This document shows positions 17,366 to 26,074 of a DNA stretch of 33,044 nucleotides, piece after piece (the stretch's first letter is position 1; each line of letters begins with the position of its first letter). The DNA lies in the NCBI GenBank assembly GCA_002863065.1, contig PKDL01000329.1, positions 1-33,044 on the forward strand, given 5' to 3'. The notes beneath the pieces are model-generated. The model worked only from the letters and a program-made list of their open reading frames with translations. It was not told where the DNA came from and did no database searches. This DNA comes from Pseudomonadota bacterium (GTDB lineage Bacteria > Myxococcota_A > UBA9042 > GCA-2863065). The position numbers and the translations under genes are program-made.

Positions 17366-18606
17366 AGCAGCTTACGCGCCGATTCCAGGTCGAGCGGAGT
17401 AGCTTGTCCGGCCCGCGCAAGGTGAAAGGCTTTGACGCAGCCTTGAACAAACAGGCGCTTGTACCCAATGTCACCAAAGCGTTGTTCGTACGCCGCCTTC
17501 GCGACCGCACCCACAATTGGTCCTTTATTTGGCAATAGAAGGTCAAAGGCGCGTTCGTAGACGTCGGCCAGCTTTAGCCCAATTGCTTGCAGTAGTTCCA
17601 AGGGGTCTATTTCTAGTTCGTCTAGGCGGATGGTCACGCCGGTTGGGTTGAATACTTCGAAGACACTCGATATTCGCTGGTTGAGCGCTTCATATACGCT
17701 GCTCCGGCCTTCGAAAAAATTAGAGTCGGGTACGGCATACACCATCAGAACGCCGGCAAAGTGTTGATGCCCACACTCGTCGATGAGTTCTCTCAGGTTC
17801 GACAGAAGCGCATCCCGTTGCCTTGTCGAAAGACTGGGAACTTGCTCTGCCTCGTCGAATAAAATGCATAATCCCGGGTAGCCCAATTGCCGGACCCATT
17901 GCGTAAGTGACCGCAGCATCGACAGTGCGACGCTCTTATCGATTGCATGCAGCAGCCCATATCGTTTATGGCGTTCTCGAGCATACCCTGCTGCAGTCAG
18001 CCACTGCAGAAGGTCCGCCAGCTCGTTATGCTTATCTCTTGCGAGTGCTTCGACCGCATTCACAAGCGCTTTCTGCATTTGTAAGCTTTCTAGTCCCTGG
18101 ACCGCACGCTCCGCCATCTGAACCAGAGCAGATATCCGCTTAGACTCCGGAATATCTCGTTCCTCAAGATCCTCCATGAGCCGTAGGTGCCACATTTTTA
18201 GGAGCGGGAGTAGACCGGTTTCCATACTCTGGAACGCATCTTCGCTAGTGACAGGCAACGCGATGCTTCGAGCGATTTCGGCATAGACACGGTCTAAACG
18301 ATGAAACGGGGAGGCTTCGGGCGACAACGTCACATATGCGACGGGGAACCCGTGCTTCCAACCAAGCGCCCGTACACTGTAGAGAAAGTGCGTTTTACCT
18401 CCGCCATATGTTCCTACGAGTAGCTTAAATGTCGCGCCACCCTGTGGGAGGTAGCTTGCAAGGTAGTCTTGCTCAAGCACGTTCAGGTAGGAATCAAGTC
18501 CAGCCGAGAAGAAGTGAAATCCCCATTGAGGCGGGGTCCCGCTTGAGCCTACGGTTTCTATGATTCGGCGGGCAGCGAATGTCGAGGGCGTATCGAAGTC
18601 TGCCAT
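17362..18606 (-). CDS. Second BrxC/BrxD-like (DUF2791-type) P-loop ATPase
   Basis: The 414-residue product has Walker A 'GTYGGGKT' (65-72) and Walker B 'CILFDEAE' (247-254). An N-terminal segment 'TPPQWGFHFFSAGLDSYLNV' precedes the P-loop, as in BREX ATP-binding proteins. It lacks the barrel seen in its neighbour and has a different Walker B, so the two are diverged members of one family rather than a recent duplication. The ORF track begins at a TTG (18621). The ATG at 18606 is preferred because AAGGT lies 7 bases upstream. A 119-base gap separates it from the coiled-coil gene, and its stop overlaps the next ATPase start. Confidence 0.85.
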   Translation of the reverse strand: MADFDTPSTFAARRIIETVGSSGTPPQWGFHFFSAGLDSYLNVLEQDYLASYLPQGGATFKLLVGTYGGGKTHFLYSVRALGWKHGFPVAYVTLSPEASPFHRLDRVYAEIARSIALPVTSEDAFQSMETGLLPLLKMWHLRLMEDLEERDIPESKRISALVQMAERAVQGLESLQMQKALVNAVEALARDKHNELADLLQWLTAAGYARERHKRYGLLHAIDKSVALSMLRSLTQWVRQLGYPGLCILFDEAEQVPSLSTRQRDALLSNLRELIDECGHQHFAGVLMVYAVPDSNFFEGRSSVYEALNQRISSVFEVFNPTGVTIRLDELEIDPLELLQAIGLKLADVYERAFDLLLPNKGPIVGAVAKAAYEQRFGDIGYKRLFVQGCVKAFHLARAGQATPLDLESARKLL

Positions 18607-18725
18607 TTTATTACCTTTCAAACAGTCTCACGGCTTGTGACGCTCTATGCTCACATCGCCGCTATTCTCTGATGCAGACTACACTGCTTTGACTCGCACA
18701 AGACATGTGAGGTGGGGTGGCATCA

Positions 18726-19550
18726 TTATCGGAAAGAGATGAATGCGTAATGCGTTCCATCCACCCACAAGTGATCGGCACTCTTCTTCGTCTGTTCGCG
18801 AGTGGCCACGGTTAGGGCGAGTTCTCCGAACGCTGCACTTCTAGTACGCAGCCGGGTCAGGTCGTGACTAAATCGCACTGCGCCATATTCTACCACTCCG
18901 CGACCAAGTGGCTCCCAGGCTTGTGGGGGCTGCCTTCCGGACGCAAGTGCCTCATGCACAGCACGTATCGGTGCACGCTCTCCCGGTGATAAGTTGAGCC
19001 GTATGAGAGCCACTTTCCATGCGGTATGTAACTCGGTAAGAAATGCCAGGTCGTCCATCGTATCGCCATTGAGAGATTGCATGTCTCTCAATACCGCGTC
19101 TGCGATTGTCTTTGGGTCGAGTGGAACGGTATGCAACAGGGTGATTTTGGGGCCGTAATAGATTTTGACCGCTGGCTTGTTTCCGAAAAGAAATTCGAGA
19201 GTCATGGGGCCAACGGTCGGTGTTGGCAGGCGGCCCTGCAAGGCTAGGCCCCGCTGGGTTAACTCATCGTGTAACTCGGCCGCTAATCTTGCTCGCCCCC
19301 GTTCAGTCGCGATTTTCCCCTGTTCTTCTAGTTGGTTCAAATATGCTGGTAGCTCCGAGAGGTCGGCGGCTGTGGGTAGTATTGGCTTGAGCGCCTTACG
19401 AACATCAGCCACCGTGGAGGTGATAGCAAAAGGACGGTCATCTATATGTTTTACCGCGGATTCCAGCTGCTTCAGGGCGCCAGTAAGAGCCTCGGCTGTT
19501 CGCGCGATTTTCGCGGCGGCCTTCCGGCTATTTGTGAGTTCATCACTCAT
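18726..19550 (-). CDS. Unrecognised coiled-coil protein at the head of the ATPase-helicase genes
   Basis: I do not recognise this 274-residue protein. There is no signal peptide or membrane helix. About the first 110 residues are helical and coiled-coil-like ('KAAAKIARTAEALTGALKQL', then 'AYLNQLEEQGKIATERGRAR'). The rest is mixed, with strands such as 'VKIYYGPKITLLHTVPL' and a C-terminus 'DHLWVDGTHYAFISFR'. It shows none of the acidic metal-binding motifs of TerB. Its ATG overlaps the stop of the PhnD-like gene (ATGA), and the two ATPases and helicase follow on the same strand. It could be the sensor or adaptor of the ATPase-helicase complex, which is a guess from position. Confidence 0.75.
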   Translation of the reverse strand: MSDELTNSRKAAAKIARTAEALTGALKQLESAVKHIDDRPFAITSTVADVRKALKPILPTAADLSELPAYLNQLEEQGKIATERGRARLAAELHDELTQRGLALQGRLPTPTVGPMTLEFLFGNKPAVKIYYGPKITLLHTVPLDPKTIADAVLRDMQSLNGDTMDDLAFLTELHTAWKVALIRLNLSPGERAPIRAVHEALASGRQPPQAWEPLGRGVVEYGAVRFSHDLTRLRTRSAAFGELALTVATREQTKKSADHLWVDGTHYAFISFR

Positions 19551-20359
19551 TTGTTGAGACTTTTCTCCAGTGTCGAAAGTTTATCGGAATCCACAGTTTC
19601 AAATCCGGTGATTCTCATCTTCTTACAGGCCTCTGCGTGTTTTTTGCATACGCCTAAGAGTGCTTTGTGGAGTGTGTCATCTTTCTCACCGGTGTTAGCG
19701 ACGATGGCCCCTGGTAAGGTCGGGCCGGCAAGCAGGGATGTCAATTTTGAGTATTTGGCCGAGCTTTGAAGGGCTTTGAACTGTACATCGTTGAGAATTG
19801 CTGCTGCTGCCTTACCCTTTACTGCGTTTTTTACCGCTTTACGTGCACTTCGTGTGCGCTCGAGAGTAAACGATTTTGTGACATCAACTTTGGAATCAAA
19901 TGCCACTCTGGAGAGAAAGGTATCTGACGCTTTCAATCCGGTTTGAACCACTTTACCGCTCAGGCTTTCCATTGTCGTACCGGGTAACGCAACAAGATGG
20001 TAAGACCCTGCAGTTTCTTCGTTTTGTAGCGCAGCATTTGCAGTCAGTTTCCAGGCCTTGCGTTCTGCAAGAAAGAGGTCAAGCGGTACCATGACGACCG
20101 ATGCAGGATGTGCCTTCATCGTTGCCCTGCAGTCCCTCATATTGTTTATGTATGTCCCATTGACATCATCCCAACCTGTGAGCGACGCCAGATGTCCAAG
20201 GAACTCATCCACTATGGGCTGTGCTTGCTCTGTTGAACCAGGCCCGCCAGGAAAGCACAGAAGCACTCGTGCAGATGTCGCGGATGCGGAGAATGCCACG
20301 AGCATCGTTAGTACGGCGATAATGCAGTTGCTAGTACGACTAATTCGTAGGTTCCTCAT
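19547..20359 (-). CDS. PhnD-like periplasmic substrate-binding protein
   Basis: The product is 270 residues, with a signal peptide ('RTSNCIIAVLTMLVAFSASATSA') and then a periplasmic-binding fold. It has 'MVPLDLFLAE', 'LSGKVVQTGLKASDTFLSRV' and 'AVKGKAAAAILNDVQFKAL', which follow the phosphonate/phosphate-binding (PF12974-like) pattern. No ABC permease or ATPase is nearby. Upstream lies a large RND transporter, and downstream, overlapping by ATGA, the coiled-coil protein. The ORF track starts at a TTG (20392). ATG at 20359 or 20380 is more likely, with 20359 giving the shorter signal peptide. The PhnD-like fold is also used by BstB, the sterol-binding partner of an RND transporter, so a lipid ligand is possible. 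Confidence 0.7.
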   Translation of the reverse strand: MRNLRISRTSNCIIAVLTMLVAFSASATSARVLLCFPGGPGSTEQAQPIVDEFLGHLASLTGWDDVNGTYINNMRDCRATMKAHPASVVMVPLDLFLAERKAWKLTANAALQNEETAGSYHLVALPGTTMESLSGKVVQTGLKASDTFLSRVAFDSKVDVTKSFTLERTRSARKAVKNAVKGKAAAAILNDVQFKALQSSAKYSKLTSLLAGPTLPGAIVANTGEKDDTLHKALLGVCKKHAEACKKMRITGFETVDSDKLSTLEKSLNK

Positions 20360-20549
20360 TCGTTTAAATCCATCCTTCATGATGCTTGGCAATCAAGCGT
20401 CACGGTGTTTGGCCCTTTCCTGTCGTTTCCTCGATACTCCGTCGCTCGGCAAGTCTCTATGCAAAACCAGGTATCAGGCACCGTGCTACCTTGCACTTAC
20501 CTAGTTGAGACGACATTAGCCTCCTATGCATTCAGATGACTTGATATGC

Positions 20550-23264
20550 CTACGCTTGCGGTTGCTTTTCACCGATAAGATACATGACCGCGGGCAATAC
20601 GAATAGTGTCGCCAGCAGACAGCTGGATACACCCAACACGAGTACTAGGCCGAGTGAGCGAAGCCCTTCATACTGTGCGAAGTACATTGAACCGAACGCG
20701 ATGATAGTAGTGAACGACGATACTATAATAGCCTTGCCCGAGGTTCGTACCGCTTCTTTTACACTCTGACCATGTTCACGCCAGGAATGGACAAGGTGTA
20801 CTCCAGAATCCACACCTATCCCGATAATGAGTGGGAGCGAGATCCCATTTCCAAAGGTAAACTGAATGTTGAGAATGTACATTGCGCCCACCATCCAGAC
20901 GGAACCCAGTACGAGAGGGAGAAGTGAAAGCATCGTGTCCCGAATGCTGCGAACATCTAGCCAAACCAGTAGTAACACGAGCGTCGTCGCGTAAAACAAT
21001 GAGTTCTTGAACGAACGGGCGAAGATCTCACCAAAGTACGCATAATTGATCGCATACCCAGTGGCGCCGTCATCGATAGCACGAAGCCGTTGGCGGAAGT
21101 CACTGACAAACTCCGCGTCTGCGACGTCACCCATTGGATACACGCGGGTTGCATAGGACGTGTGGTTATTAGCGGTGGATCGGAATGCTGCGAGTGTGGA
21201 TTCTGGCAGATCCGTGATTTCGAAGGCGCGTCCTTCGTTCACAAACCTCTTGATTCCTGGAACAAGCTCCGTCAAGGCTCCTTCGAATTTGTTGATTCTG
21301 GTTCCCAGTTGTATCGGTGTCAGCGATTGTGCAGATGTTCGTAGCTCGTTCACTTTTTGAGCAAGTCGTCGGATATAGGGCAAGAGGTCTTTTTGACCGA
21401 GCTCCGTTAGGGCAAACGGCAAATCGTCTTCGAGTAACTCCTGCAGTGCGGTCAGGTCCTTTACAAATTCTTGTGCCTTGAACTTGGAGTCAGCTTCGAA
21501 GCTGATTGGGCGTTGGCCGCGTATCGACTTTCTAAGCGACTGGATGAGAGGTGTTTTTTCAGCTACCTCGGTAGGCAGTACGTCTAGAAGGCTTTCGACG
21601 CGGGATGCGATACCTTCCTCGACTAATTCGGATGCAGCATTGGTGTGTTGGACGACTTCACTGAGGTCATCCCCTTCCAAACCGGCATACTCTAGTTGTC
21701 CTAGCCCGAGCGCTTCAAGTCGTGCCATTGTTTGAAGTGTGGGGGTGTCTTTGGGGAGCAGATTATTCGAGTCTAGGTCCCACTTGATAGGTCGAATAGC
21801 AGATGCAGTCCAAATCGTAAGAGCAATGCCGACCCCGACAGCCAGATATCGCATTGAGTATGGCAGACATAGATGAAGCCCTGCCTTACCAGGAGCCCTT
21901 TTCGTCCGAAACATCTTGCTACCGGGACTGCCCAGCAGCGTTGGTAACATTATAAATGAGGCCAGTAGTACGCAGAGCAGTGCTCCAGAAGCCATGATGC
22001 CAAGTTCGTACGTGCCCTTGAATTCGGTAAACGCCATCACTCCGAATGCGGCTGCACTCGTCATCGCGCCAATCACTATAGGTGGGCCGGTACCGACTAG
22101 AGCTGTTCGCACCGCATCGGGGGGAGATTGACCTTCTAGTCGTTCCAGCCGGATACGAGTGAAGAGATGCACACCAAAGTCAATGCCCATGCCAATAATA
22201 ATGACCAGAAAGGAGCTCGTAAACATGGTCATCTTGTCAATGGCTATGACCGCATAGCCTAATCCCCAGGCGATTCCGGTGAATAACGCAGCCATAATGA
22301 CCAACATGCCACCAAAGGTACGGTATGCGATCAGGAACAGCAGCAGGCATCCGGCTGCAGATACGGTGCCCGTGAGCGACATGTCGCGTCCTATTGCCTT
22401 ATTTTCATCCGACACAATGGATGGAACCCCGGCAAATCCGTAGGTGGTATCTTCAGGGAGGTACGTTACTACTACGCTTTTTATGTTATCGAGCAAAGGA
22501 ACGGCCACTTGCGGGTCTATTACGTCGCCCATGCCACGGATCCGCATGAGCAGTGCATTGTCTGGACCAACGGACATATATCCCGCAGAGTCTAATTGGA
22601 TAGGGCCGTTCGTTTGCTTCTGAAGTTCCGTGAGATTGAACGACGTCTTTTCTTGATTGGTCAACCACGTCCGGAGTTCATCGAACAACGCTTCCACTAT
22701 AGCGGTGGCGGCTTCAAGATCATCGGTACTAAACTCAGGTGTTTTGATGTCGCTGGTATCACCGTCTGCGAATTCTTCTAAACTGGTATTGAGTTCCTGA
22801 ATTACACCGTGGACACCAACGAGGGCGATAGGCTTGTCAGCAGCCGTCATTGGTTTGGGTAGAGAGGCTAGGCCTTTCGCTACGCGCTGCAGCTTGTTTT
22901 TGGGTAGATACCATGCAGCGATATGGGACATCTCCGCCACATTGACTCGGTACGTCACATTTTCGGCGAGTCCATTTTTGACGAGGTCGTTAGCGATGGA
23001 GTCCATTGCAAGCCGTCTCGACTTTAGATCGCCCCCCTCTACAAGCAACAGAATGTCATTCGTACCGAAGCGTGCATTGAATGCCATGAGTAGCTGTTGT
23101 TCACGATCGTCCTCATTCACGATGGCGTGGCGAGACGAGTCGATCTGGATGTAATTTACGACGCACCAAATCGATGCGGCGAACAGTATCGTACAGGTGA
23201 AGAGCACGATGCCGCGTCGTCGTTCAATCAGGGTCGCTAGTACGTGGAACAGTTGCTCCCGCAT
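20550..23264 (-). CDS. MMPL/RND family inner-membrane transporter, 904 residues (next to the PhnD-like gene)
   Basis: This is a proton-driven exporter of the MMPL branch, which mostly moves lipids or hydrophobic molecules. It has the duplicated RND layout: one N-terminal helix ('GIVLFTCTILFAASIWCVV'), a large periplasmic domain, a block of helices with 'GMGIDFGVHLFTRIRLER', a second periplasmic domain, and a second block with 'GIGVDSGVHLVHSWREHG'. The Asp in both 'GxGxD' helices is the expected proton-relay residue. The N-terminus resembles HpnN-type transporters, but a substrate cannot be read. It starts 58 bases after the previous RND gene and is followed by a gap of about 190 bases and the PhnD-like protein. 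Confidence 0.9.
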   Translation of the reverse strand: MREQLFHVLATLIERRRGIVLFTCTILFAASIWCVVNYIQIDSSRHAIVNEDDREQQLLMAFNARFGTNDILLLVEGGDLKSRRLAMDSIANDLVKNGLAENVTYRVNVAEMSHIAAWYLPKNKLQRVAKGLASLPKPMTAADKPIALVGVHGVIQELNTSLEEFADGDTSDIKTPEFSTDDLEAATAIVEALFDELRTWLTNQEKTSFNLTELQKQTNGPIQLDSAGYMSVGPDNALLMRIRGMGDVIDPQVAVPLLDNIKSVVVTYLPEDTTYGFAGVPSIVSDENKAIGRDMSLTGTVSAAGCLLLFLIAYRTFGGMLVIMAALFTGIAWGLGYAVIAIDKMTMFTSSFLVIIIGMGIDFGVHLFTRIRLERLEGQSPPDAVRTALVGTGPPIVIGAMTSAAAFGVMAFTEFKGTYELGIMASGALLCVLLASFIMLPTLLGSPGSKMFRTKRAPGKAGLHLCLPYSMRYLAVGVGIALTIWTASAIRPIKWDLDSNNLLPKDTPTLQTMARLEALGLGQLEYAGLEGDDLSEVVQHTNAASELVEEGIASRVESLLDVLPTEVAEKTPLIQSLRKSIRGQRPISFEADSKFKAQEFVKDLTALQELLEDDLPFALTELGQKDLLPYIRRLAQKVNELRTSAQSLTPIQLGTRINKFEGALTELVPGIKRFVNEGRAFEITDLPESTLAAFRSTANNHTSYATRVYPMGDVADAEFVSDFRQRLRAIDDGATGYAINYAYFGEIFARSFKNSLFYATTLVLLLVWLDVRSIRDTMLSLLPLVLGSVWMVGAMYILNIQFTFGNGISLPLIIGIGVDSGVHLVHSWREHGQSVKEAVRTSGKAIIVSSFTTIIAFGSMYFAQYEGLRSLGLVLVLGVSSCLLATLFVLPAVMYLIGEKQPQA

Positions 23265-23322
23265 CCTGCCGAAAGTAACAGCCGGCGAGCTATTGTGAAA
23301 GACGCGCTATGTCACATAATTC

Positions 23323-25869
23323 TTAGGCGGGGTGTGAGGACCGCGCAGTATGGTGTCCGTATGTGATTCTGAGGATGGCTGGCAGGAGGATAAGATCCAC
23401 GACGAGGGCTGCGATGACGGTCAGTCCGATCAGGACACCAAAACGTGCGATTGCTGCATTGAGCGCTGCGACGTAGACCAAGAACCCAGCACCCAAAATG
23501 ATAGATGTACCGACCATGGCTCGTGCAGCATGATGGGCGGCGGTCGTAATCGCACGTTCACAATCGCCCGTCTCTATGAGGCCGGCTTTGAAGTGGTGCA
23601 GGAAATGGATCGTGTCATCAACTGCGATCCCGAGTGCAATGGAAGCAATGAGCAGGTTATTCAGGTCGACTGGGATGTTGGTTAGGCCCATGATACCCAT
23701 GACGATAGCGATGGGTACGAGGTTTGGGACCATCGCTATCAAACCCAGTTTGAGGTCTCGAAGCATGAACACCATCAAAACAGTGATAAAGAGGAATGCA
23801 GTCCCAAAGCTTTTTATCAAATCCTGTAACAGGGTTAGTACGATACGAAACATCAGATAAACGCTGCCCGTACCGCGGACCTCGGTAGTCGCCGATAAGT
23901 GCTCCTCGGCCGAGGTCTCGATTCGCTCGAGCAGCGGTTTGTAGCTTGTAGCCTCACGCCACTTCACCTGGAATGTGATGTGACTCTTATCGAGATTCAG
24001 TGTTGCCAGCCGTCGTAATTCGGAAGGTCCGCTGGTTTCGAATAAGAAGAGCAGGGCATTAAGTTCGTCCTGCGTGTCGGGAAGTCGGTATGCCTTTGGG
24101 TCACCATTATTGAGTGCGCGCCGCGTTTCCTTCACCACATCCAACAGTGACAGTGCGTGTCCCACAACTTGAACGCCCTCAAGTTCGAATTGCTGGATAT
24201 CCTCCGCTAACTTTTCGAGACCCTGCAGGACATTCAAGTCCTTCATGGTGCCACTCTTGGGTTCTAATATCAGTACGGCTGAGGACACCCCACCGACGTG
24301 TTTGTCCATACTGAACACCGAACGCTTTATTTCCATATCGTCCGGAATGGTCGCTAAGTCATCATGGGAGACTTTTAGTGTTGTGATCCCGTAGATGGCG
24401 ATGGTTGAGAATATTGCGAAAACAGCAACCATTTGCCAGAGGCCTGTCCGCAAAGAGAGCCGAACGCATACGCCGATTGCGCGGTCGATCAGATCACCAC
24501 TTTCTGACGCATTGCGGGGGGCTGCGCCCATGAGGCTGGAACGGTTAAAGGTGAGGCAAATCGGCAGAAATATGAGTGATAGGGTGAGCGCAAACATGAC
24601 ACCGACGCCGCCTGCTACCCCCATTTCAGCGATGGCTTCGATGTTTGCAAAATTGAGACTAAAGAGACCGCACATGGTGGTGAGGGACGTGAATAATACC
24701 GGCGGTCCGGTCACTCCAACCGCTCTTGCGATGGCCTCGTTATTGGGCACATCAAACCGCCGTAAATCCCTGTAGATACTAATCATATGAACAGAGTCAC
24801 CGACCCCGACTACTAGAAGGAAGGATGGTAAGATGACCGACAGTATTGTCATGCCGTACCCTACGGCCGCCATAAAGCCGAGCGTCCATACAACGGCGAG
24901 TCCGACAACTACCACTGGACCAAATATTCCGATCGGATGGCGAAACAGGAAGGTGAGCATCAGAAGCATCGCTAAACCTGAGTAGGTTGCGAGTCTGGCT
25001 GTATCTTGCAGGACGATTTGATTCAGCGCAGCGTTTATCGCTGGCTGGCCTGTCACTTGGATTTTGAAAAAGTCTGCTTGAAGAGGTTCCAGCGCTCGCT
25101 GAAGCTCCAATGCGACCAGTTCCATATCTTCGTCGCGCATTTGAAATGTGCGGGCTGCAATCACGGTGTGCCGCGCGCTTTTACCTACCAGACGGCCAAC
25201 AATGGCTGGGTCGTTCAACGCGGCTTTTTTGATGTTTGGGAGCGCATCTTCAGGCGGCATGGGGTCAAGTAGTTTTTCGACTCTGATGCCCGATTCTCCA
25301 TCGATCATTATTGGTACTGTCTGGCGGGCATTGATCAGAGAGACAACGTCTTCGATGACGCTGCCGCCTTCCACGCCCTCCCAATCGTCACCTTGTTGGC
25401 TAGTGGGGTCTTCAAAATCGTCTTCAAAACCGTCAGCAAAGTCATCTCCGAAGTCATCTTCAAGGGGTGGGGCGTCGGCTGACTGTGGCCTACTCGGTGT
25501 CGTTGGAACAGCGTCGAGGTGACTCGAGATCTCTACGTCGACATGAATGTTAGCAACGATCTCGTGAGCTTGCTTTAGCCGCTGTAAAAAGGCGGGCGTA
25601 AAGACGTCACCTTCGATCAGTATTAGAAAGAGATCATCGCGGCCGAATGTGGCGCGATACTCATCGATTGCGTCCATCTCGGGCGAGTCCGGCGCGAAGA
25701 CTTCCAGACTGTTGTTTATCTCTAGCTTGTTGACCACTAGCCACATGGCGCCAGCCGTTATCACTGCTAGGAGCAGTGCATACGCTAGCCGGTGTCGCAC
25801 AAAGGACCAGCCCATGCGGAGGAACCATGGATTAGGGCTGTCGGGTGGACGCGAATCGCGACTGTTCAT
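23323..25869 (-). CDS. MMPL/RND family inner-membrane transporter, about 848 residues, with an acidic repeat
   Basis: This is a second RND transporter of the MMPL type. It has an N-terminal helix ('LAYALLLAVITAGAMWLVV'), a periplasmic domain, 'GVGDSVHMISIYRDLRR' in the first helix block and 'GIAVDDTIHFLHHFKAG' in the second, both with Asp near the conserved His. The first periplasmic loop carries an Asp/Glu/Phe tetrapeptide repeat (DDFGDDFADGFEDDFED). The ORF track starts at a TTG (25971). The ATG at 25869 (MNSRDSRPPDSP) is chosen because the extra residues are Arg-rich and unlike the family. It lies about 200 bases after the beta-barrel gene and 58 bases before the next RND gene. Confidence 0.9.
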   Translation of the reverse strand: MNSRDSRPPDSPNPWFLRMGWSFVRHRLAYALLLAVITAGAMWLVVNKLEINNSLEVFAPDSPEMDAIDEYRATFGRDDLFLILIEGDVFTPAFLQRLKQAHEIVANIHVDVEISSHLDAVPTTPSRPQSADAPPLEDDFGDDFADGFEDDFEDPTSQQGDDWEGVEGGSVIEDVVSLINARQTVPIMIDGESGIRVEKLLDPMPPEDALPNIKKAALNDPAIVGRLVGKSARHTVIAARTFQMRDEDMELVALELQRALEPLQADFFKIQVTGQPAINAALNQIVLQDTARLATYSGLAMLLMLTFLFRHPIGIFGPVVVVGLAVVWTLGFMAAVGYGMTILSVILPSFLLVVGVGDSVHMISIYRDLRRFDVPNNEAIARAVGVTGPPVLFTSLTTMCGLFSLNFANIEAIAEMGVAGGVGVMFALTLSLIFLPICLTFNRSSLMGAAPRNASESGDLIDRAIGVCVRLSLRTGLWQMVAVFAIFSTIAIYGITTLKVSHDDLATIPDDMEIKRSVFSMDKHVGGVSSAVLILEPKSGTMKDLNVLQGLEKLAEDIQQFELEGVQVVGHALSLLDVVKETRRALNNGDPKAYRLPDTQDELNALLFLFETSGPSELRRLATLNLDKSHITFQVKWREATSYKPLLERIETSAEEHLSATTEVRGTGSVYLMFRIVLTLLQDLIKSFGTAFLFITVLMVFMLRDLKLGLIAMVPNLVPIAIVMGIMGLTNIPVDLNNLLIASIALGIAVDDTIHFLHHFKAGLIETGDCERAITTAAHHAARAMVGTSIILGAGFLVYVAALNAAIARFGVLIGLTVIAALVVDLILLPAILRITYGHHTARSSHPA
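25408..25467 (-). repeat. Five tandem 12-base repeats coding an acidic tetrapeptide
   Basis: Plus-strand units are GTCTTCAAAATC, GTCTTCAAAACC, GTCAGCAAAGTC, ATCTCCGAAGTC and ATCTTCAAGGGG. On the coding strand they give D-D-F-x-like units within the periplasmic loop of the RND transporter. The first two units differ at one base and the later ones are more diverged, so the tract may vary in length between strains. Confidence 0.75.
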
Positions 25870-26074
25870 ATGGTATTTGAGTCCTGAATCGGTGGTCGAA
25901 CTAAGCGCTGGTTTTCCATAAAATCGACGTTTTCTCACCGGAAGACGACCAGCCCTTACAGGATGGTTCAAATTATCGTTTGGCGCGGATGCGATGTCTA
26001 AATTGGAGGTCGGCCCTCTGTCATCTTGTCATGTCGCTTGGTTGTTGTGCGTATATCGCCGCGAAGCCAGCAGA

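Noticed and set aside
14415-18606. Calling the ATPase-helicase genes a Shango or BREX system
   Set aside because: No TerB-like protein, PglX, PglZ or BrxA/B was seen, and there are two ATPases instead of one. Only the resemblance is reported.
18607-18725. Promoter or small RNA in the 119-base gap before the first ATPase
   Set aside because: No convincing -35/-10 pair or stable hairpin was found beyond the Shine-Dalgarno.
20401-20485. Inverted pair CACGGTG / CACCGTG upstream of the PhnD-like gene
   Set aside because: The arms are only 7 bases with a loop of more than 70 bases, which is expected by chance.
23293-23320. CRP-like site TGTGA...TCACA before the third RND gene
   Set aside because: The half-sites are 11 bases apart instead of 6 and lie in a gap with no visible promoter.
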